Source of the DNA: Bacteroidota bacterium
Lineage (GTDB): Bacteria > Bacteroidota > Bacteroidia > Flavobacteriales > Flavobacteriaceae
Length of the DNA: 64,000 nt
Direction: 5' to 3'
Assembly (NCBI GenBank): GCA_029557895.1
Contig: JAKQHT010000011.1
Coordinates: 62,001 to 126,000, forward strand
This document shows positions 31,001-40,565 of the stretch, in pieces. Every line of letters begins with the position of its first letter. Position 1 is the first letter of the stretch. The notes beneath the pieces were generated by a model that was not told the DNA's origin, ran no database searches, and saw nothing but the letters and a program-made list of their open reading frames with translations. Made by a program: the position numbers and the translations under genes.

Positions 31001-32305
31001 AAAATCAGTTCCTTCATTGAGCTTTCTGGCATTTTCGAGCTTTCCGAAATCATAACCTTCGTTGGCATTTGGCAAAATACCTTGTTCAACGGTGGTTATG
31101 CTTCTAATCAATTCGTTCAATTGAGAGCCGGGCCCACCAATATTCCTTGGGTCAAAATCGTTATTGCCGTTATCCGGATATGCATTTGGTCCTACGTTCA
31201 CAAATCCAAGTGGTGGCGCATCCAGGCCTATGACGCTCGATTCTCCCAAATCCTGCAAGGCTACAATATTCCTTACATTGTTTGTTTGGTTGTTCCTGTT
31301 GGTTACCCAGACTTCAATACGTGTAATCTGGACATTGGTCTGCAGGAAAGGATAGCGCAACATGACGGCATCATAATTGTTCCTAAAATACTGTGCCAGA
31401 AAAAAATGCCTGTTTTCGTCATAGTCACGTGCATAGAACTCAAATTCTTCAAGTGTACCGCCACCCTGTGCCACTACCGATCGTGATTGTGATTTTTGTT
31501 CGGAGAACACTGCCGTTACCCTTGTTTTGCCAAACTGGAGTTCTGTTTTGACACCAAAGAGGCTTTGCACCCCGGTAACCAGTGAGCTGTTGAGCGGCAT
31601 GCTCACGTTACCCACTTCTATTTTCCGGATGATATCATCTTCGGTAGGTGTGTATTCCAATTTGATAAGGTTCTGGAAATCAAAGGTTGATTCGGTATCA
31701 TAATTGGCAGTCACCTGAAGTCTGGTCCCTACTTTACCAAGCAAGCTCAAGCTGATTCTTTGGTCAAAGTCGAAGGTAAAGTTGCTTTGGTTTCGTGGTG
31801 AGAACGCGGGGTTTTCTTGCTTGGTAAACATGACTCCCAAATCCATCTCGACCGAACCTTGCGGGATGACCTCAATGGTATTTCCCCCAAATATTGTTTC
31901 AAAAAACCCAGAATTGACATAAAACTCCGGTAAAAGGTTTTTTTGTTGTTCTTCAGCCCCATCCTTTTTGCCTTCGGCTGCATCAATTTTTTGTTTGTAA
32001 TAAAGCCGTTGCTGTTCTTGCAAGACCAATTTGTGGTATTCTGCGGGTGTTAATATTATCGGGTAATTGATATTGAAGTTTCCGATGGTTTCCGTATAAA
32101 TGTACCTGTCAGAAATAGGATCGTAGGTGTATTTTGAAACAATGCTGCCTGGATTGGGCATATTGATAGTGCCCATGGAATAACCGGTATTGGTCGAATC
32201 TTGTTGTACGGGATCTTGTGAAAAGGACCATTGGCCCATAAGGAGGAATCCTATAAGTACCGTATAGAAAAAAAAGTTTTGAAAAGTATGGCTAGCTGTA
32301 CTCAA
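25040..32305 (-). CDS. sprA: Cell surface / T9SS translocon protein SprA
   Basis: 2421 aa; size, signal peptide and motifs (YPSERGPYNF, GSVEMDLGVMFTKQENPAFSPRNQSNFTFDFDQRISLSLLGKVGTRLQV); between ruvA and gcvH. Confidence 0.95.
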   Translation of the reverse strand: MSTASHTFQNFFFYTVLIGFLLMGQWSFSQDPVQQDSTNTGYSMGTINMPNPGSIVSKYTYDPISDRYIYTETIGNFNINYPIILTPAEYHKLVLQEQQRLYYKQKIDAAEGKKDGAEEQQKNLLPEFYVNSGFFETIFGGNTIEVIPQGSVEMDLGVMFTKQENPAFSPRNQSNFTFDFDQRISLSLLGKVGTRLQVTANYDTESTFDFQNLIKLEYTPTEDDIIRKIEVGNVSMPLNSSLVTGVQSLFGVKTELQFGKTRVTAVFSEQKSQSRSVVAQGGGTLEEFEFYARDYDENRHFFLAQYFRNNYDAVMLRYPFLQTNVQITRIEVWVTNRNNQTNNVRNIVALQDLGESSVIGLDAPPLGFVNVGPNAYPDNGNNDFDPRNIGGPGSQLNELIRSITTVEQGILPNANEGYDFGKLENARKLNEGTDFVLNSQLGYISLNQRLLNDEILAVAFQFTVGGQVFQVGEFANDGIDATDVNVDPVTGNQIVNNQTLILKMLKSAITSVEEPIWNLMMKNIYDTGAFQLSQEDFRLNIFYTEASPLNYIKPVEGTTFPTFNNNTPFDPTDDGEIIDTPLIRLFHLDRLNSNNDPQEGGDGFFDFVPGMTVLTQNGKIIFTKVEPFGRYLFDVLDDDGIPGNNEADYASQIFNPNQQKYVYDALYKTTKTAALEHSEKNKFQIKGRYKSSSGDGIPIGAFNVPRGSVVVTAGGRVLVEGIDYTVNYQLGRVQILDEALKASNTPINVSVENNAVFGQQTRRFAGVNVEHQFNQNFVMGATVLNLSERPITQKANYNSESINNTIFGIYGNYSTELPFLTRLVNKLPNIDTDAPSNLSVRGEFAFLAPGAPKGTNFDGEATVYVDDFEGTQGAIDLLSPQAWFLSSRPRELGIGGPTEDDNGIQNGYNRAMLNWYSIDPIFYSSQRPGGISDDDISNLYARRVFVDEIFPEVDIVQGQSTVINTLDLAYYPSERGPYNFQPGSENNVLSNPLQSWAGITRAITTTDFEQSNVEYIDFWIQDPFLDNTSNPGGKLTINLGNISEDILKDGRKQYENGLPQDGNIQPLLNSAFTYVVPQNQSLIYAFSTTGDERANQDVGYDGFDDAEEALYIPNGASFGPDPSNDNYVYYLNTEGDIFQRYKRYNGPEGNSPDVFSDTNRGSTTQPDVEDINRDNTMNTIDSYYEYEVNINQSSLNANNPLINDIKVRNVTLPNGQNRQVTWYQFRIPITQPTRAIGGISDVRSIRFARMYLKEFTQPTVLRFATLDLVRSDWRRYTQDLDNDATNNSPDAEFSVGVIGLQENDGNYVLPPGVELEQLNNNNNIIRQNEQSLVVEVCNLIPTDARGVFKNINVDMRQYKKLRMFMHAEPQDNNLLGDGDLVGFIRMGNDFTENFYEIAVPLTVSSGSLSPTDVWPSQNEINLELKVLQEIKSIGISNGTLTNIDPTYYNVTSDGVQEIGAGEPFEVGETRVAIKGNPNFGDIRVLMVGIRNNSVSNVCGEVWFNELRLADLENEGGWAAVLSVDTNLADFANISATGRRSTIGFGTIEQKPNERSREDVKQYDVVTNVNLGQLLPKKWGLQIPFNYGQGEEIITPEYDEFYRDIKLQTQLDNTNNRDSILKVNENYTKRQSINFIGVRKTKTGDAKPHFYDVENLTFNYSYNKVEHRDFEIENSLDQRVRAGANYSYSFTPKSIEPFKKNDSLFTGRYWKILKDFNFNPVPTSFSVNTDILRQFNKQKFREVDLTGNNIGLEELFRRDYRFDFQYAINYNITNALSFNFTAANSNIVRNYFIDDRINGRQDPTLDVWDGFFDFGDPNIQSQRLQVNYEVPLYKIPTLSFLRATYSYTGDFQWQKGSDLNMNLPITDPVTLETNVYNLGNTIQNANTHVINSTFNMQELYKYLGLVKKTGKTSGASARRSVVPSKEDGGKGKNEDSNVTGLSRGTNAGQSGNASLSTGEKTFNTFVDVLTMIKRIQINYTENNGTYLPGYLRTPGFIGTLKPTLGYTFGSQNDIRDMVARNGWLTVYPDFNEQYTEVANRILDVSANLEIIKDLKIDLNGNRTYSKNFSENFRVEDLDGDGELDYNHLTPNSYGNFNISTALIKTAFGKSDEIHSDAFEDFKANRMVIAHRLARAFYGNTNYSLDAEGYPLGFGKNSQRVLLPSFLSAYQGSDPDNVKLGAFRNIPIPNWQLRYTGFMRLPWFKKNFKRFSVTHGYRSSYTINQFRTNLDYIAPDRTQEYDDQNPDVFDQSGNYKNQTLFSNINLEEQFSPLVKIDFEMKNSVKILTEIKKDRILSLSFDNNLLTEIQGMEYIVGLGYKFKDVRIRSKLAGPGQIIKSDLNMSLDISLRDNKTIIRYLDLDNNQITSGQTIWGIKYKADYAFSKYLTGIFYFDYTFSEYAISTAFPQTTIRSGITLRYNFGN

Positions 32306-32310
32306 AATCG

Positions 32311-32892
32311 TTATAGGTTTTTTAAGGCTTCCTTAATTATGGTTTCCACGTTTGCATCAGGATTGTTTGATACCACTTTGTCCACAACCCGTTCTGACTG
32401 TTTTCTGTTAAACCCGAGAACATCCAAAGCGGATAACGCTTCTTCCTTGCTCGTATTGCTCGTCGCAGTCGAAATTTCATCGATGTCGTATATCTTCAGG
32501 ATTTTATCTTTTAAGTCGAGAACCACTCGTGCTGCTGTTTTTGCGCCAATGCCTTTAATTGATTGTATCAGTGCCACATCGCCATGGGCAATGCCTTCCC
32601 TGACCTGTTTAGGGGTCAATGAAGAAAGCATGGTACGGGCCGTACTTGCCCCAACACCATTGACGGAAAGGAGCAATTTAAAAATCTCACGTTCTGCCAA
32701 GGATGAAAAACCATACAAAGTATGGGAGTCTTCCTTGACGATGAAATGGGTATAGAGTTTCAGGTTCTCTTTATCCGGTATCTGCGAATAGGTGTGCAAC
32801 GAGATATTGATAAAATATCCGATACCATTGCAGTCTATGACGACGTCGGTCAAATTTTTTTCAACTAATTTCCCTTGTATGTGAGTAATCAT
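32311..32892 (-). CDS. ruvA: Holliday junction branch migration protein RuvA
   Basis: 193 aa; MITHIQGKLVEK...VNGVGASTARTMLSSL...IKGIGAKTAARVVLDLKDK. Confidence 0.95.
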   Translation of the reverse strand: MITHIQGKLVEKNLTDVVIDCNGIGYFINISLHTYSQIPDKENLKLYTHFIVKEDSHTLYGFSSLAEREIFKLLLSVNGVGASTARTMLSSLTPKQVREGIAHGDVALIQSIKGIGAKTAARVVLDLKDKILKIYDIDEISTATSNTSKEEALSALDVLGFNRKQSERVVDKVVSNNPDANVETIIKEALKNL

Positions 32893-32918
32893 CTACGGGC
32901 TTGGTTAAAGTATGGTCT

Positions 32919-32948
32919 CAAATGTAATAAAATTATTTGCATTACAAA
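32919..32948 (-). promoter_or_regulatory. Bacteroidota-type promoter for ruvA-sprA
   Basis: Minus strand TTTG (32945-32948) - 18 nt - TACATTTG (32919-32926), -33 abutting the maeB stop codon. Confidence 0.6.
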
Positions 32949-35308
32949 GTTGATTCTTTGGCAAACGAAACCTTTAGTTCCTGTTCTCTCTTTTCCTTCT
33001 TTTGGGCATCAATCACGGAAATTGCAGTCATGTTGACTATCTCGTCCACACTGGCTTCAAGTTGAAGGATATGCACGGGTTTACGCATACCCATCATTAT
33101 GGGCCCGATGGATTCGGATTTATTGAGTTCTTTGAGGAGTTTGTAAGTGATGTTTGCCGATTCAAGATTGGGAAAAATCAAGGTGTTGACTTTTTTTCCG
33201 ACCAATTTTGAAAAAGGGAACACTTCTTTGAGCATGTCGTTGTTGAGCGCAAAGTCGGTTTGCAGTTCGCCGTCTACAATCAAATCCGGGTGCGATTCAT
33301 GTAGTAGCGCAACTGCTTTGCGTACTTTTGCTGCACCAGGGCTTGGCGAGGAACCAAAATTGGAATAAGAAACCATAGCGATGACAGGCTCCAAGCCAAA
33401 CATACTCACGGTTCTGGCAGTCATGAGTGCAATTGTTGCAAGTTCTTCGGCCGATGGGTCAATGTTGATGGAGGTATCGCTTAAGAACATTGGCCCACGT
33501 TGGGTCATCATCAGATTGGTAGCTGCCGCACGAGTAGCCGTTTTGGCTAGCCCAATCAACTCCAGCATGGGCTTGAACACGGTTGGATAGCTTTGCGAAT
33601 ATCCGGAAATCAATGCATCAGCATCGCCCTCGTTGACCATCATGGCCGCAAAATAATTGCGCTCGCGCATCAGCTTTTCGGCAGAATAGAGTGTAACGCC
33701 CTTACGTCTCCGTTGTAACCAATAAACTTTGGCATATCGACGTCTGCGTTTCTCTTCCTCATCGGTCTTTGGATCAATGATTTCTATGTCTGCGTCAAAT
33801 TCCAATTCGTTCATGAGCGCTTGGATGGTTTCTTTTCGCCCGAGCAAAATTGGAACGGCTATACCTTCGTCATAAGCAATTTGGGCTGCTTTCAGAACAT
33901 CCATTTGATCAGCTTCGGCGTAGACCACACGTTTGGGATCCATTTTAGCGCGATTGGTCAATAACCTCACAATCTTGTTGTCAGAGCCAAGGCGTTCCAT
34001 TAGTGTCTCCCTATATTCGTCCCAATCATGGATGGGTTCCTTGGCAACGCCACTCTCCATGGCTGCCTTTGCAACTGCCGGGGGAACTTGCACTATCAAT
34101 CTGGGGTCAAAGGGTTTTGGGATGATATAATCCCGCCCAAAAGCCAATCTGGTTTCTCCGTAAGCGATATTTACTTGTTCTGGCACGTGTTCTTTGGCCA
34201 GTTTTGCCAAAGCCAAAACGGCAGCTTTTTTCATGGCCTCGTTGATCTTTGTGGCCCGCACATCGAGCGCACCCCTGAAAATAAAGGGAAATCCAAGCAC
34301 ATTGTTAACTTGATTGGGATGGTCCGAACGTCCCGTGGCCATGATTATGTCCTTGCGGGTACTTACTGCCAGTTGATACTCAATTTCCGGGTCGGGATTG
34401 GCCATTGCAAAAACTATGGGGTTCTTGGACATTGCCATCAGCATTTCAGGTGTAACGATATTGGCTCTTGACAGCCCTATAAATACATCGGCGCCGTGCA
34501 TGGCCTCCTCTAAAGTATCAATCTTGCGATGTGTGGCAAATTCACTTTTCTCTTCAGAAAGGTTTTCCCTATCCATCCTTATGACACCTTTGCTGTCAAT
34601 CATTACCATGTTTTCTCGTTTGGCACCGAAGGCTTGGTACAGACGAGAACACGAGATGGCCGCTGCGCCCGCTCCGCTGATCACTATGGTCACTTCATCT
34701 ATTTTTTTTTGGGCAATTTCCAATGCATTGAGTAAGGCCGCAGCAGAAATTATGGCCGTACCGTGTTGGTCGTCGTGCATAACGGGAATGTCGAGTTCTG
34801 CCTTGAGTCGACGTTCAATTTCAAATGCCTCCGGAGCTTTGATGTCTTCAAGATTGATGCCTCCAAATGTTGGCGCAATGCTCTTCACGGTTTGAATAAA
34901 TGTTTCGACATCTTCCGTCCCAATCTCAATATCAAACACGTCAATATCAGCAAATATCTTGAACAGCAAACCTTTTCCTTCCATAACGGGCTTAGATGCT
35001 TCCGGGCCTATATTGCCCAGGCCCAAAACCGCTGTACCGTTGGAAATTACGGCCACAAGATTGCCCTTGGTTGTGTATTTGTAAACGTTGTTTTTGTCTT
35101 TTTCAATTTCCAAACACGGTTCGGCTACTCCGGGCGAGTATGCAAGGGACAAATCCCTTTGGGTGGCATATTTTTTTGTTGGAACGACCTTTATCTTGCC
35201 GGGGGTAGGTTTTGCGTGATAGACCAATGCCTCTCTTCGCCTGCTTTGTTTGCCCATAAAATTTGAAGTTTCAGAACATACAAAAGTAAAATATTTGTGG
35301 CAAAGCAC
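32942..35308 (-). CDS. maeB: NADP-dependent malic enzyme with C-terminal phosphotransacetylase-like domain
   Basis: ORF 788 aa; [17 protein letters not shown]..., [17 protein letters not shown]-terminal PTA-like domain; likely start [14 protein letters not shown] downstream of ORF start. Confidence 0.92.
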   Translation of the reverse strand: MLCHKYFTFVCSETSNFMGKQSRRREALVYHAKPTPGKIKVVPTKKYATQRDLSLAYSPGVAEPCLEIEKDKNNVYKYTTKGNLVAVISNGTAVLGLGNIGPEASKPVMEGKGLLFKIFADIDVFDIEIGTEDVETFIQTVKSIAPTFGGINLEDIKAPEAFEIERRLKAELDIPVMHDDQHGTAIISAAALLNALEIAQKKIDEVTIVISGAGAAAISCSRLYQAFGAKRENMVMIDSKGVIRMDRENLSEEKSEFATHRKIDTLEEAMHGADVFIGLSRANIVTPEMLMAMSKNPIVFAMANPDPEIEYQLAVSTRKDIIMATGRSDHPNQVNNVLGFPFIFRGALDVRATKINEAMKKAAVLALAKLAKEHVPEQVNIAYGETRLAFGRDYIIPKPFDPRLIVQVPPAVAKAAMESGVAKEPIHDWDEYRETLMERLGSDNKIVRLLTNRAKMDPKRVVYAEADQMDVLKAAQIAYDEGIAVPILLGRKETIQALMNELEFDADIEIIDPKTDEEEKRRRRYAKVYWLQRRRKGVTLYSAEKLMRERNYFAAMMVNEGDADALISGYSQSYPTVFKPMLELIGLAKTATRAAATNLMMTQRGPMFLSDTSINIDPSAEELATIALMTARTVSMFGLEPVIAMVSYSNFGSSPSPGAAKVRKAVALLHESHPDLIVDGELQTDFALNNDMLKEVFPFSKLVGKKVNTLIFPNLESANITYKLLKELNKSESIGPIMMGMRKPVHILQLEASVDEIVNMTAISVIDAQKKEKREQELKVSFAKESTL

Positions 35309-35446
35309 CTATAATAATCGCAACAGAAATACCTACTTTTTGTATGCTGAATACCTTTGTTTTTGTGCTTGATGAAGAAAAATGAATGACCCTATTGCCA
35401 ACAACCAACAATTAGGCTTTCATATTTGACAGTTTCTTTGGGCATA

Positions 35447-36367
35447 TCAGTCTTTAATGAAATTAATATTTCGTTTCAAACCTTCAAATTTTGTTCGTTT
35501 GACCGCAGATTTCTGAAACACTTTTTTAAAAATATCTTCGGATATCTCTTCCCAATTTTTTTTGGTCATTGCCAGCAGTTCAGGGTGTGGGTTAAAGAGT
35601 GGCTCGCTATGCGATTTTGAAAAACGATTCCATGGGCAAACATCTTGGCAAATGTCGCAGCCGAATATCCAATCGTCAAATTTTCCTTTGAAATCCGTGG
35701 GGATGTTTTCTTTCAGCTCAATGGTAAAATAAGAAATGCATTTACTGCCATCCACTACATAGGGTTCGGTAATGGCTTGTGTGGGGCAGGCATCGATACA
35801 AGCAGTGCAGGTACCACAATGGTCAGTGGTTGGCAGATCGTACTCCAGTTCCAAATCGACAATCAATTCGGCAATGAAATAAAAAGAACCCACTTGCCGT
35901 GTAAGCAAATTGCTGTGCTTGCCTATCCAACCCAATCCACTTTTGGCCGCCCAAGCTTTGTCCAATACCGGGGCTGAATCGACAAAGGCCCTACCATGCA
36001 CTTCGCCTATTTCTTCTTGTATAAAGTTTAATAGCGATTTCAACTTGTCTTTTATCACAAAATGGTAGTCGGTACCATAGGCGTATTTTGACAGTTTATA
36101 ACTTCCGACGTTTTGGGTTTCTGGAGGAAAATAATTGAGCAGCAAAGAAATGACACTTTTGGAACCCTCAACAAGTTTTGTCGGGTCGAGGCGTTTGTCA
36201 AAATGGTTTTCCATATAGTGCATCTGGCCGTTCATGCCGGCTTTCAACCATTTTTCGAGCCTTGGTGCTTCTTGTTCCAAAAACTGGGCCTTGCTGATAC
36301 CGCAGGACAAAAAGCCAAGGCGAGTAGCTTCTTCTTTGATAAGTTTTGTATGTTGGTGCTTTAACAT
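35447..36367 (-). CDS. queG: Epoxyqueuosine reductase QueG
   Basis: [46 protein letters not shown]; likely start MLKHQHTK at 36367. Confidence 0.94.
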   Translation of the reverse strand: MLKHQHTKLIKEEATRLGFLSCGISKAQFLEQEAPRLEKWLKAGMNGQMHYMENHFDKRLDPTKLVEGSKSVISLLLNYFPPETQNVGSYKLSKYAYGTDYHFVIKDKLKSLLNFIQEEIGEVHGRAFVDSAPVLDKAWAAKSGLGWIGKHSNLLTRQVGSFYFIAELIVDLELEYDLPTTDHCGTCTACIDACPTQAITEPYVVDGSKCISYFTIELKENIPTDFKGKFDDWIFGCDICQDVCPWNRFSKSHSEPLFNPHPELLAMTKKNWEEISEDIFKKVFQKSAVKRTKFEGLKRNINFIKD

Positions 36368-36548
36368 AGGCAGCGGGTGGTACAAATAGCAATAAAACTA
36401 TAAAAATTTGAGAACAAGATATTGCCTTGGCCTGACAAAGAGTGCAACGGTTAGTGAAAACGGTTTATTTTAAACTTAATTCATGTTGTACGAAGTGTTC
36501 GCCTTTAGCTGTATAGGCACTGGTGCGTACAGATACGTCGAGTAAGCC

Positions 36549-37571
36549 TCAAAACAATTCTCCCTGCGAACGCCCTTTGAATTTCCCCAAATGTTTATAG
36601 GCCAATTCCGTGACTTCACGCCCACGGGGCGTACGCATGATAAATCCTTGTTGGATCAGGAACGGTTCATAGACCTCTTCAATAGTTTCGGCACTATCAC
36701 TAACGGCCGTTGCAAGTGTTGTTATGCCAACCGGACCGCCTTTAAACTTGTCAATGATGGTGGTCAAAATCTTGTTGTCCATCTCGTCCAGGCCATGGGC
36801 ATCCACATTAAGAGCTTTTAATGCAAACTTGGCAATAGCTATATCAATGGTACCACTGCCTTTTATCTGGGCAAAATCGCGGACACGGCGCAATAGGGCA
36901 TTTGCGATACGCGGTGTTCCCCTGCTTCTTCCGGCAATTTCTATCGCGGCTTCCATAGAAATGGGTACTTTTAATATGGAAGCACTGCGCTGCACGATGG
37001 TAGTCAGCAACTCGGTGTTGTAGTATTGCAATCGGCTCTGAATCCCAAAACGTGCGCGCATGGGCGAGGTCAACAATCCGGAACGCGTGGTGGCGCCAAT
37101 TAGTGTAAAGGGGTTGAGGTTGATCTGAACCGTTCTGGCATTTGGCCCCGATTCGAGCATGATGTCTATTTTGTAGTCCTCCATTGCGGAATACAGGTAT
37201 TCTTCCACCACGGGACTCAACCGATGTATCTCGTCTATGAACAATACATCGCGATCTTCGAGATTGGTCAATAACCCTGCCAAATCGCCGGGTTTGTCCA
37301 GAACAGGTCCCGATGTCACTTTGATACCAACGTTCAGTTCGCTGGCAAGGATATGCGCCAATGTGGTTTTGCCCAATCCCGGTGGGCCGTGAAACAAAGT
37401 ATGATCCAAGGCCTCACTGCGCAAATTGGCCGCCTTCACAAATATCTGAAGATTTTCCAATACTTGTTCTTGACCCGTAAAATCGTCAAACGACAGGGGT
37501 CTTAATTTTTTTTCTACATCGAGTTCGTCGTCAGAAAATCGGTCTTTGGATGGATTGAGATGTTCGTTCAT
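36549..37571 (-). CDS. ruvB: Holliday junction branch migration helicase RuvB
   Basis: 340 aa; [20 protein letters not shown]...[14 protein letters not shown]...LFIDEIHRL. Confidence 0.96.
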   Translation of the reverse strand: MNEHLNPSKDRFSDDELDVEKKLRPLSFDDFTGQEQVLENLQIFVKAANLRSEALDHTLFHGPPGLGKTTLAHILASELNVGIKVTSGPVLDKPGDLAGLLTNLEDRDVLFIDEIHRLSPVVEEYLYSAMEDYKIDIMLESGPNARTVQINLNPFTLIGATTRSGLLTSPMRARFGIQSRLQYYNTELLTTIVQRSASILKVPISMEAAIEIAGRSRGTPRIANALLRRVRDFAQIKGSGTIDIAIAKFALKALNVDAHGLDEMDNKILTTIIDKFKGGPVGITTLATAVSDSAETIEEVYEPFLIQQGFIMRTPRGREVTELAYKHLGKFKGRSQGELF

Positions 37572-37591
37572 TTCAGAAACAAATATAATGC

Positions 37592-37619
37592 AAAAAAGCC
37601 TTTCAAAATGAAAGGCTTT
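37592..37619 (-). terminator. Terminator of the ctaD-distal end of the ACIII-cox operon
   Basis: Minus strand AAAGCCTTTCA-ttt-TGAAAGGCTTTTTT (stem 37595-37605/37609-37619). Confidence 0.82.
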
Positions 37620-37642
37620 ATGTTTATGGTAAAAACAATACT

Positions 37643-39433
37643 CTAATGCTGAAGTTCTTCTTCGCCTTCCTTTAAAGGAACGTTTTGCGGCACAAAATCG
37701 TCGTCGTGACCGGGCTTGCTATAATCATAAGACCAACGATATACATGCGGAATTTCGCCTGGCCAGTTGCCGTGAACGTGTTTTACAGGTGTAGTCCATT
37801 CCAAAGTGGTTGCCCTCCAAGGATTTTGTGGCGCTCTTTTGCCATAAAAAATACTTACAAAAAAGTTGTACAAAAACACCAATTGGAATACACCACCTAT
37901 CAAGGCAAACACCGTGATGACCACATTTACATCGGCAAGATCATCAAACAATGGGAAGTTTGAGTTAGTATAGTAACGTCTCGGAAGTCCGGCCATGCCG
38001 ATAAAGTGCATCGGAAAGAACACACCATAAGCACAAACAGCAGTTACCCAGAAATGAATATAGCCAAGATTCTTGTTCAGCATACGCCCAAACATCTTGG
38101 GATACCAATGATAAATACCCGCAAACATACCATAAAGTGCAGAAATACCCATAACCAAGTGGAAGTGTGCAACCACAAAATAGGTGTCGTGTACGTTGAT
38201 GTCCAGCGCACTGTCCCCAAGAATAATCCCGGTAAGTCCACCCGTAATGAACGTTGAGACAAAACCAATGCAGAACAGCATCGCAGGATTCATCTGAAGG
38301 TTTCCTTTCCAAAGGGTGGTTATCCAGTTAAAGGCCTTTACCGCTGATGGGATAGCAATCAAAAGTGTTGTAAATGTAAATACCGAACCAAGGAACGGGT
38401 TCATCCCCGAGACGAACATGTGGTGTCCCCAAACGATGGTTGATAAAAATGCGATGGCGAGAATCGAAGCCACCATCGCCCGGTAACCAAAAATAGGTTT
38501 TCGGGAATTGGTTGCCATGATTTCGGACACTATTCCCATTGCAGGAAGGATAACGATATACACCTCTGGGTGGCCCAAGAACCAGAACAAGTGTTCAAAA
38601 AGTACCGGGGAGCCGCCTTGATAGTGCAGAACTTCACCTTGAATGAAAATGTCTGAAAGGAAAAATGAAGTTCCAAAACTTCTATCCATAATCAATAGCA
38701 ATGCAGCAGAAAGCAATACAGGGAACGAAACAACACCTATCACAGCAGTGATGAAAAACGCCCATACGGTCAATGGTAAACGGGTCATTGACATACCTTT
38801 GGTTCGCAAGTTGATGACCGTAACGATATAGTTAAGCGAGCCCAACAACGATTGTGCGATAAATATTGCCATTGAAACGAGCCATAAGGTCATACCAAGG
38901 CCAGATCCAGGTTGTGCCATAGGAAGCGCACTCAAGGGAGGATAAATGGTCCAACCGGCAGCTGCAGGCCCTGCTTCTAGGAATAATGAAAAGAGCATGA
39001 TAACGCAAGAAGCAAAGAAAATCCAGAACGAAAGCATGTTAAGGAAACCCGAAGCCATATCACGAGCGCCTATCTGCAAAGGAATTAGTAGGTTACTGAA
39101 AGTACCGCTCAATCCCGCGGTTAGCACGAAAAATACCATGATGGTTCCGTGGATGGTAACCAATGCCAAATAGACATCTGCATCCATAACACCGTCAGGA
39201 GCCCATTTGCCCAAAAGTGCTTCGAAAAGAATATTGGGTTCTTCGGGCCAAGCAATCTGCATACGGAACATCATTGACATCAGGACGCCTATGACACCCA
39301 TAATGGTACCGGTGATGAGATATTGTTTAGCGATCATTTTATGATCTTGGCTAAAAATATACTTCGTTATAAAGGTTTCTTTATGATGATGTCCGTGATC
39401 GTCGTGTTCGTGAATATCTGCGTGTGTTGACAT
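37643..39433 (-). CDS. ctaD: Cytochrome c oxidase subunit I
   Basis: ORF 37643..39517; likely start [20 protein letters not shown] at 39433; [37 protein letters not shown]. Confidence 0.95.
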   Translation of the reverse strand: MSTHADIHEHDDHGHHHKETFITKYIFSQDHKMIAKQYLITGTIMGVIGVLMSMMFRMQIAWPEEPNILFEALLGKWAPDGVMDADVYLALVTIHGTIMVFFVLTAGLSGTFSNLLIPLQIGARDMASGFLNMLSFWIFFASCVIMLFSLFLEAGPAAAGWTIYPPLSALPMAQPGSGLGMTLWLVSMAIFIAQSLLGSLNYIVTVINLRTKGMSMTRLPLTVWAFFITAVIGVVSFPVLLSAALLLIMDRSFGTSFFLSDIFIQGEVLHYQGGSPVLFEHLFWFLGHPEVYIVILPAMGIVSEIMATNSRKPIFGYRAMVASILAIAFLSTIVWGHHMFVSGMNPFLGSVFTFTTLLIAIPSAVKAFNWITTLWKGNLQMNPAMLFCIGFVSTFITGGLTGIILGDSALDINVHDTYFVVAHFHLVMGISALYGMFAGIYHWYPKMFGRMLNKNLGYIHFWVTAVCAYGVFFPMHFIGMAGLPRRYYTNSNFPLFDDLADVNVVITVFALIGGVFQLVFLYNFFVSIFYGKRAPQNPWRATTLEWTTPVKHVHGNWPGEIPHVYRWSYDYSKPGHDDDFVPQNVPLKEGEEELQH

Positions 39434-39462
39434 AATCTGTTTATACTTTTTAAAAGAATTTT

Positions 39463-40539
39463 TTAATTGTTTTGCGTGGTCATTGATGCCTTGAATGTTT
39501 TTTGTTCTTTCATCCAAGCGTCAAATTCCTCTTGTGTTTCCACAATAATCTTCATCTGCATGTTGTAATGCGACTTGCCACATATTTTATTGCACAAGAG
39601 CAGGTAATCAAACTCATAAGGTTCTAAAGCTTCCTCGCCTTTGGCAACAAGCTTTTTGCTGTTTTCTTTTCTTATTTCGTTTATATTCTGCACTTTGTCA
39701 ATCATATTGGGGTTTTCGCGCATCTCTTTGGTGGTCACAGTTGGCGTGAATGCAAATTGAGTAATCATACCTGGAACACAGTTCATCTGAGCTCTAAAAT
39801 GGGGCATATATGCTGAGTGCAAAACGTCTTGCGATCGCATTTTGAAGACTACTGGACGACCAACTGGCAAATGTAGTTCCTTGACAACTACATCGTCAAA
39901 TGCATTTGGGTCTGATTCATCAATACCCAAGACATTGGCTTTATCAATGTTTATCAACCGTACGTTGGCAAGGCCAAGAACATTGTCCTGCCCGGCATAT
40001 CGGGCTGTCCAATTAAATTGTTGTGCATAGAGTTCAACTACCATTGGATCATCGTCTTCATTGACATTCATAATGGTTGTCCAAGTGAACAATCCATAAA
40101 TAATCAATCCGGCCAAAACGATTACAGGGATGATGGTCCAAATGGCCTCCAAGGTATTGTTATCTGCATAAAAAAGTGCTTTTCTACCCTTTTGCCCTCT
40201 GTATTTATAAGAGAAGTAATGCAATAGGAATTGTGTGAATGTCTGAACAAAAAAGATGATTACCATAGAGATAATCATAAGATTATCTATTCTATCACCA
40301 TGCTCCGATGCGGCATCTGACATCAATGGCAAATCGCCCCACTTGACAAAACAAACGATGGTGATGGCATAGATAAACACCAAAAACGCAAGCATCAAGT
40401 AAGCATTGACCTTGTTGTCTTTTTCCGTTGCAATGCCAAGGTCGTCGGTTCCTGCCTGTGCCAGGTCAAAAATCTTGACCATTTGCCATATCGCAACCGC
40501 TACAAAAAGTACTATTATTATTGTTAAAAAAGCAGTCAT
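39463..40539 (-). CDS. Cytochrome c oxidase subunit II
   Basis: 358 aa; EAIWTIIPVIVLA, HSAYMPHFRAQMNCVPGM, CNKICGKSHYNMQMKIIV. Confidence 0.94.
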   Translation of the reverse strand: MTAFLTIIIVLFVAVAIWQMVKIFDLAQAGTDDLGIATEKDNKVNAYLMLAFLVFIYAITIVCFVKWGDLPLMSDAASEHGDRIDNLMIISMVIIFFVQTFTQFLLHYFSYKYRGQKGRKALFYADNNTLEAIWTIIPVIVLAGLIIYGLFTWTTIMNVNEDDDPMVVELYAQQFNWTARYAGQDNVLGLANVRLINIDKANVLGIDESDPNAFDDVVVKELHLPVGRPVVFKMRSQDVLHSAYMPHFRAQMNCVPGMITQFAFTPTVTTKEMRENPNMIDKVQNINEIRKENSKKLVAKGEEALEPYEFDYLLLCNKICGKSHYNMQMKIIVETQEEFDAWMKEQKTFKASMTTQNN

Positions 40540-40565
40540 TGTCGTATCTCTTCTTTATAAAATCA

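Noticed and set aside
30812-31486. 224-aa plus-strand ORF inside sprA
   Set aside because: Antisense to a confidently called gene; no recognisable protein features.
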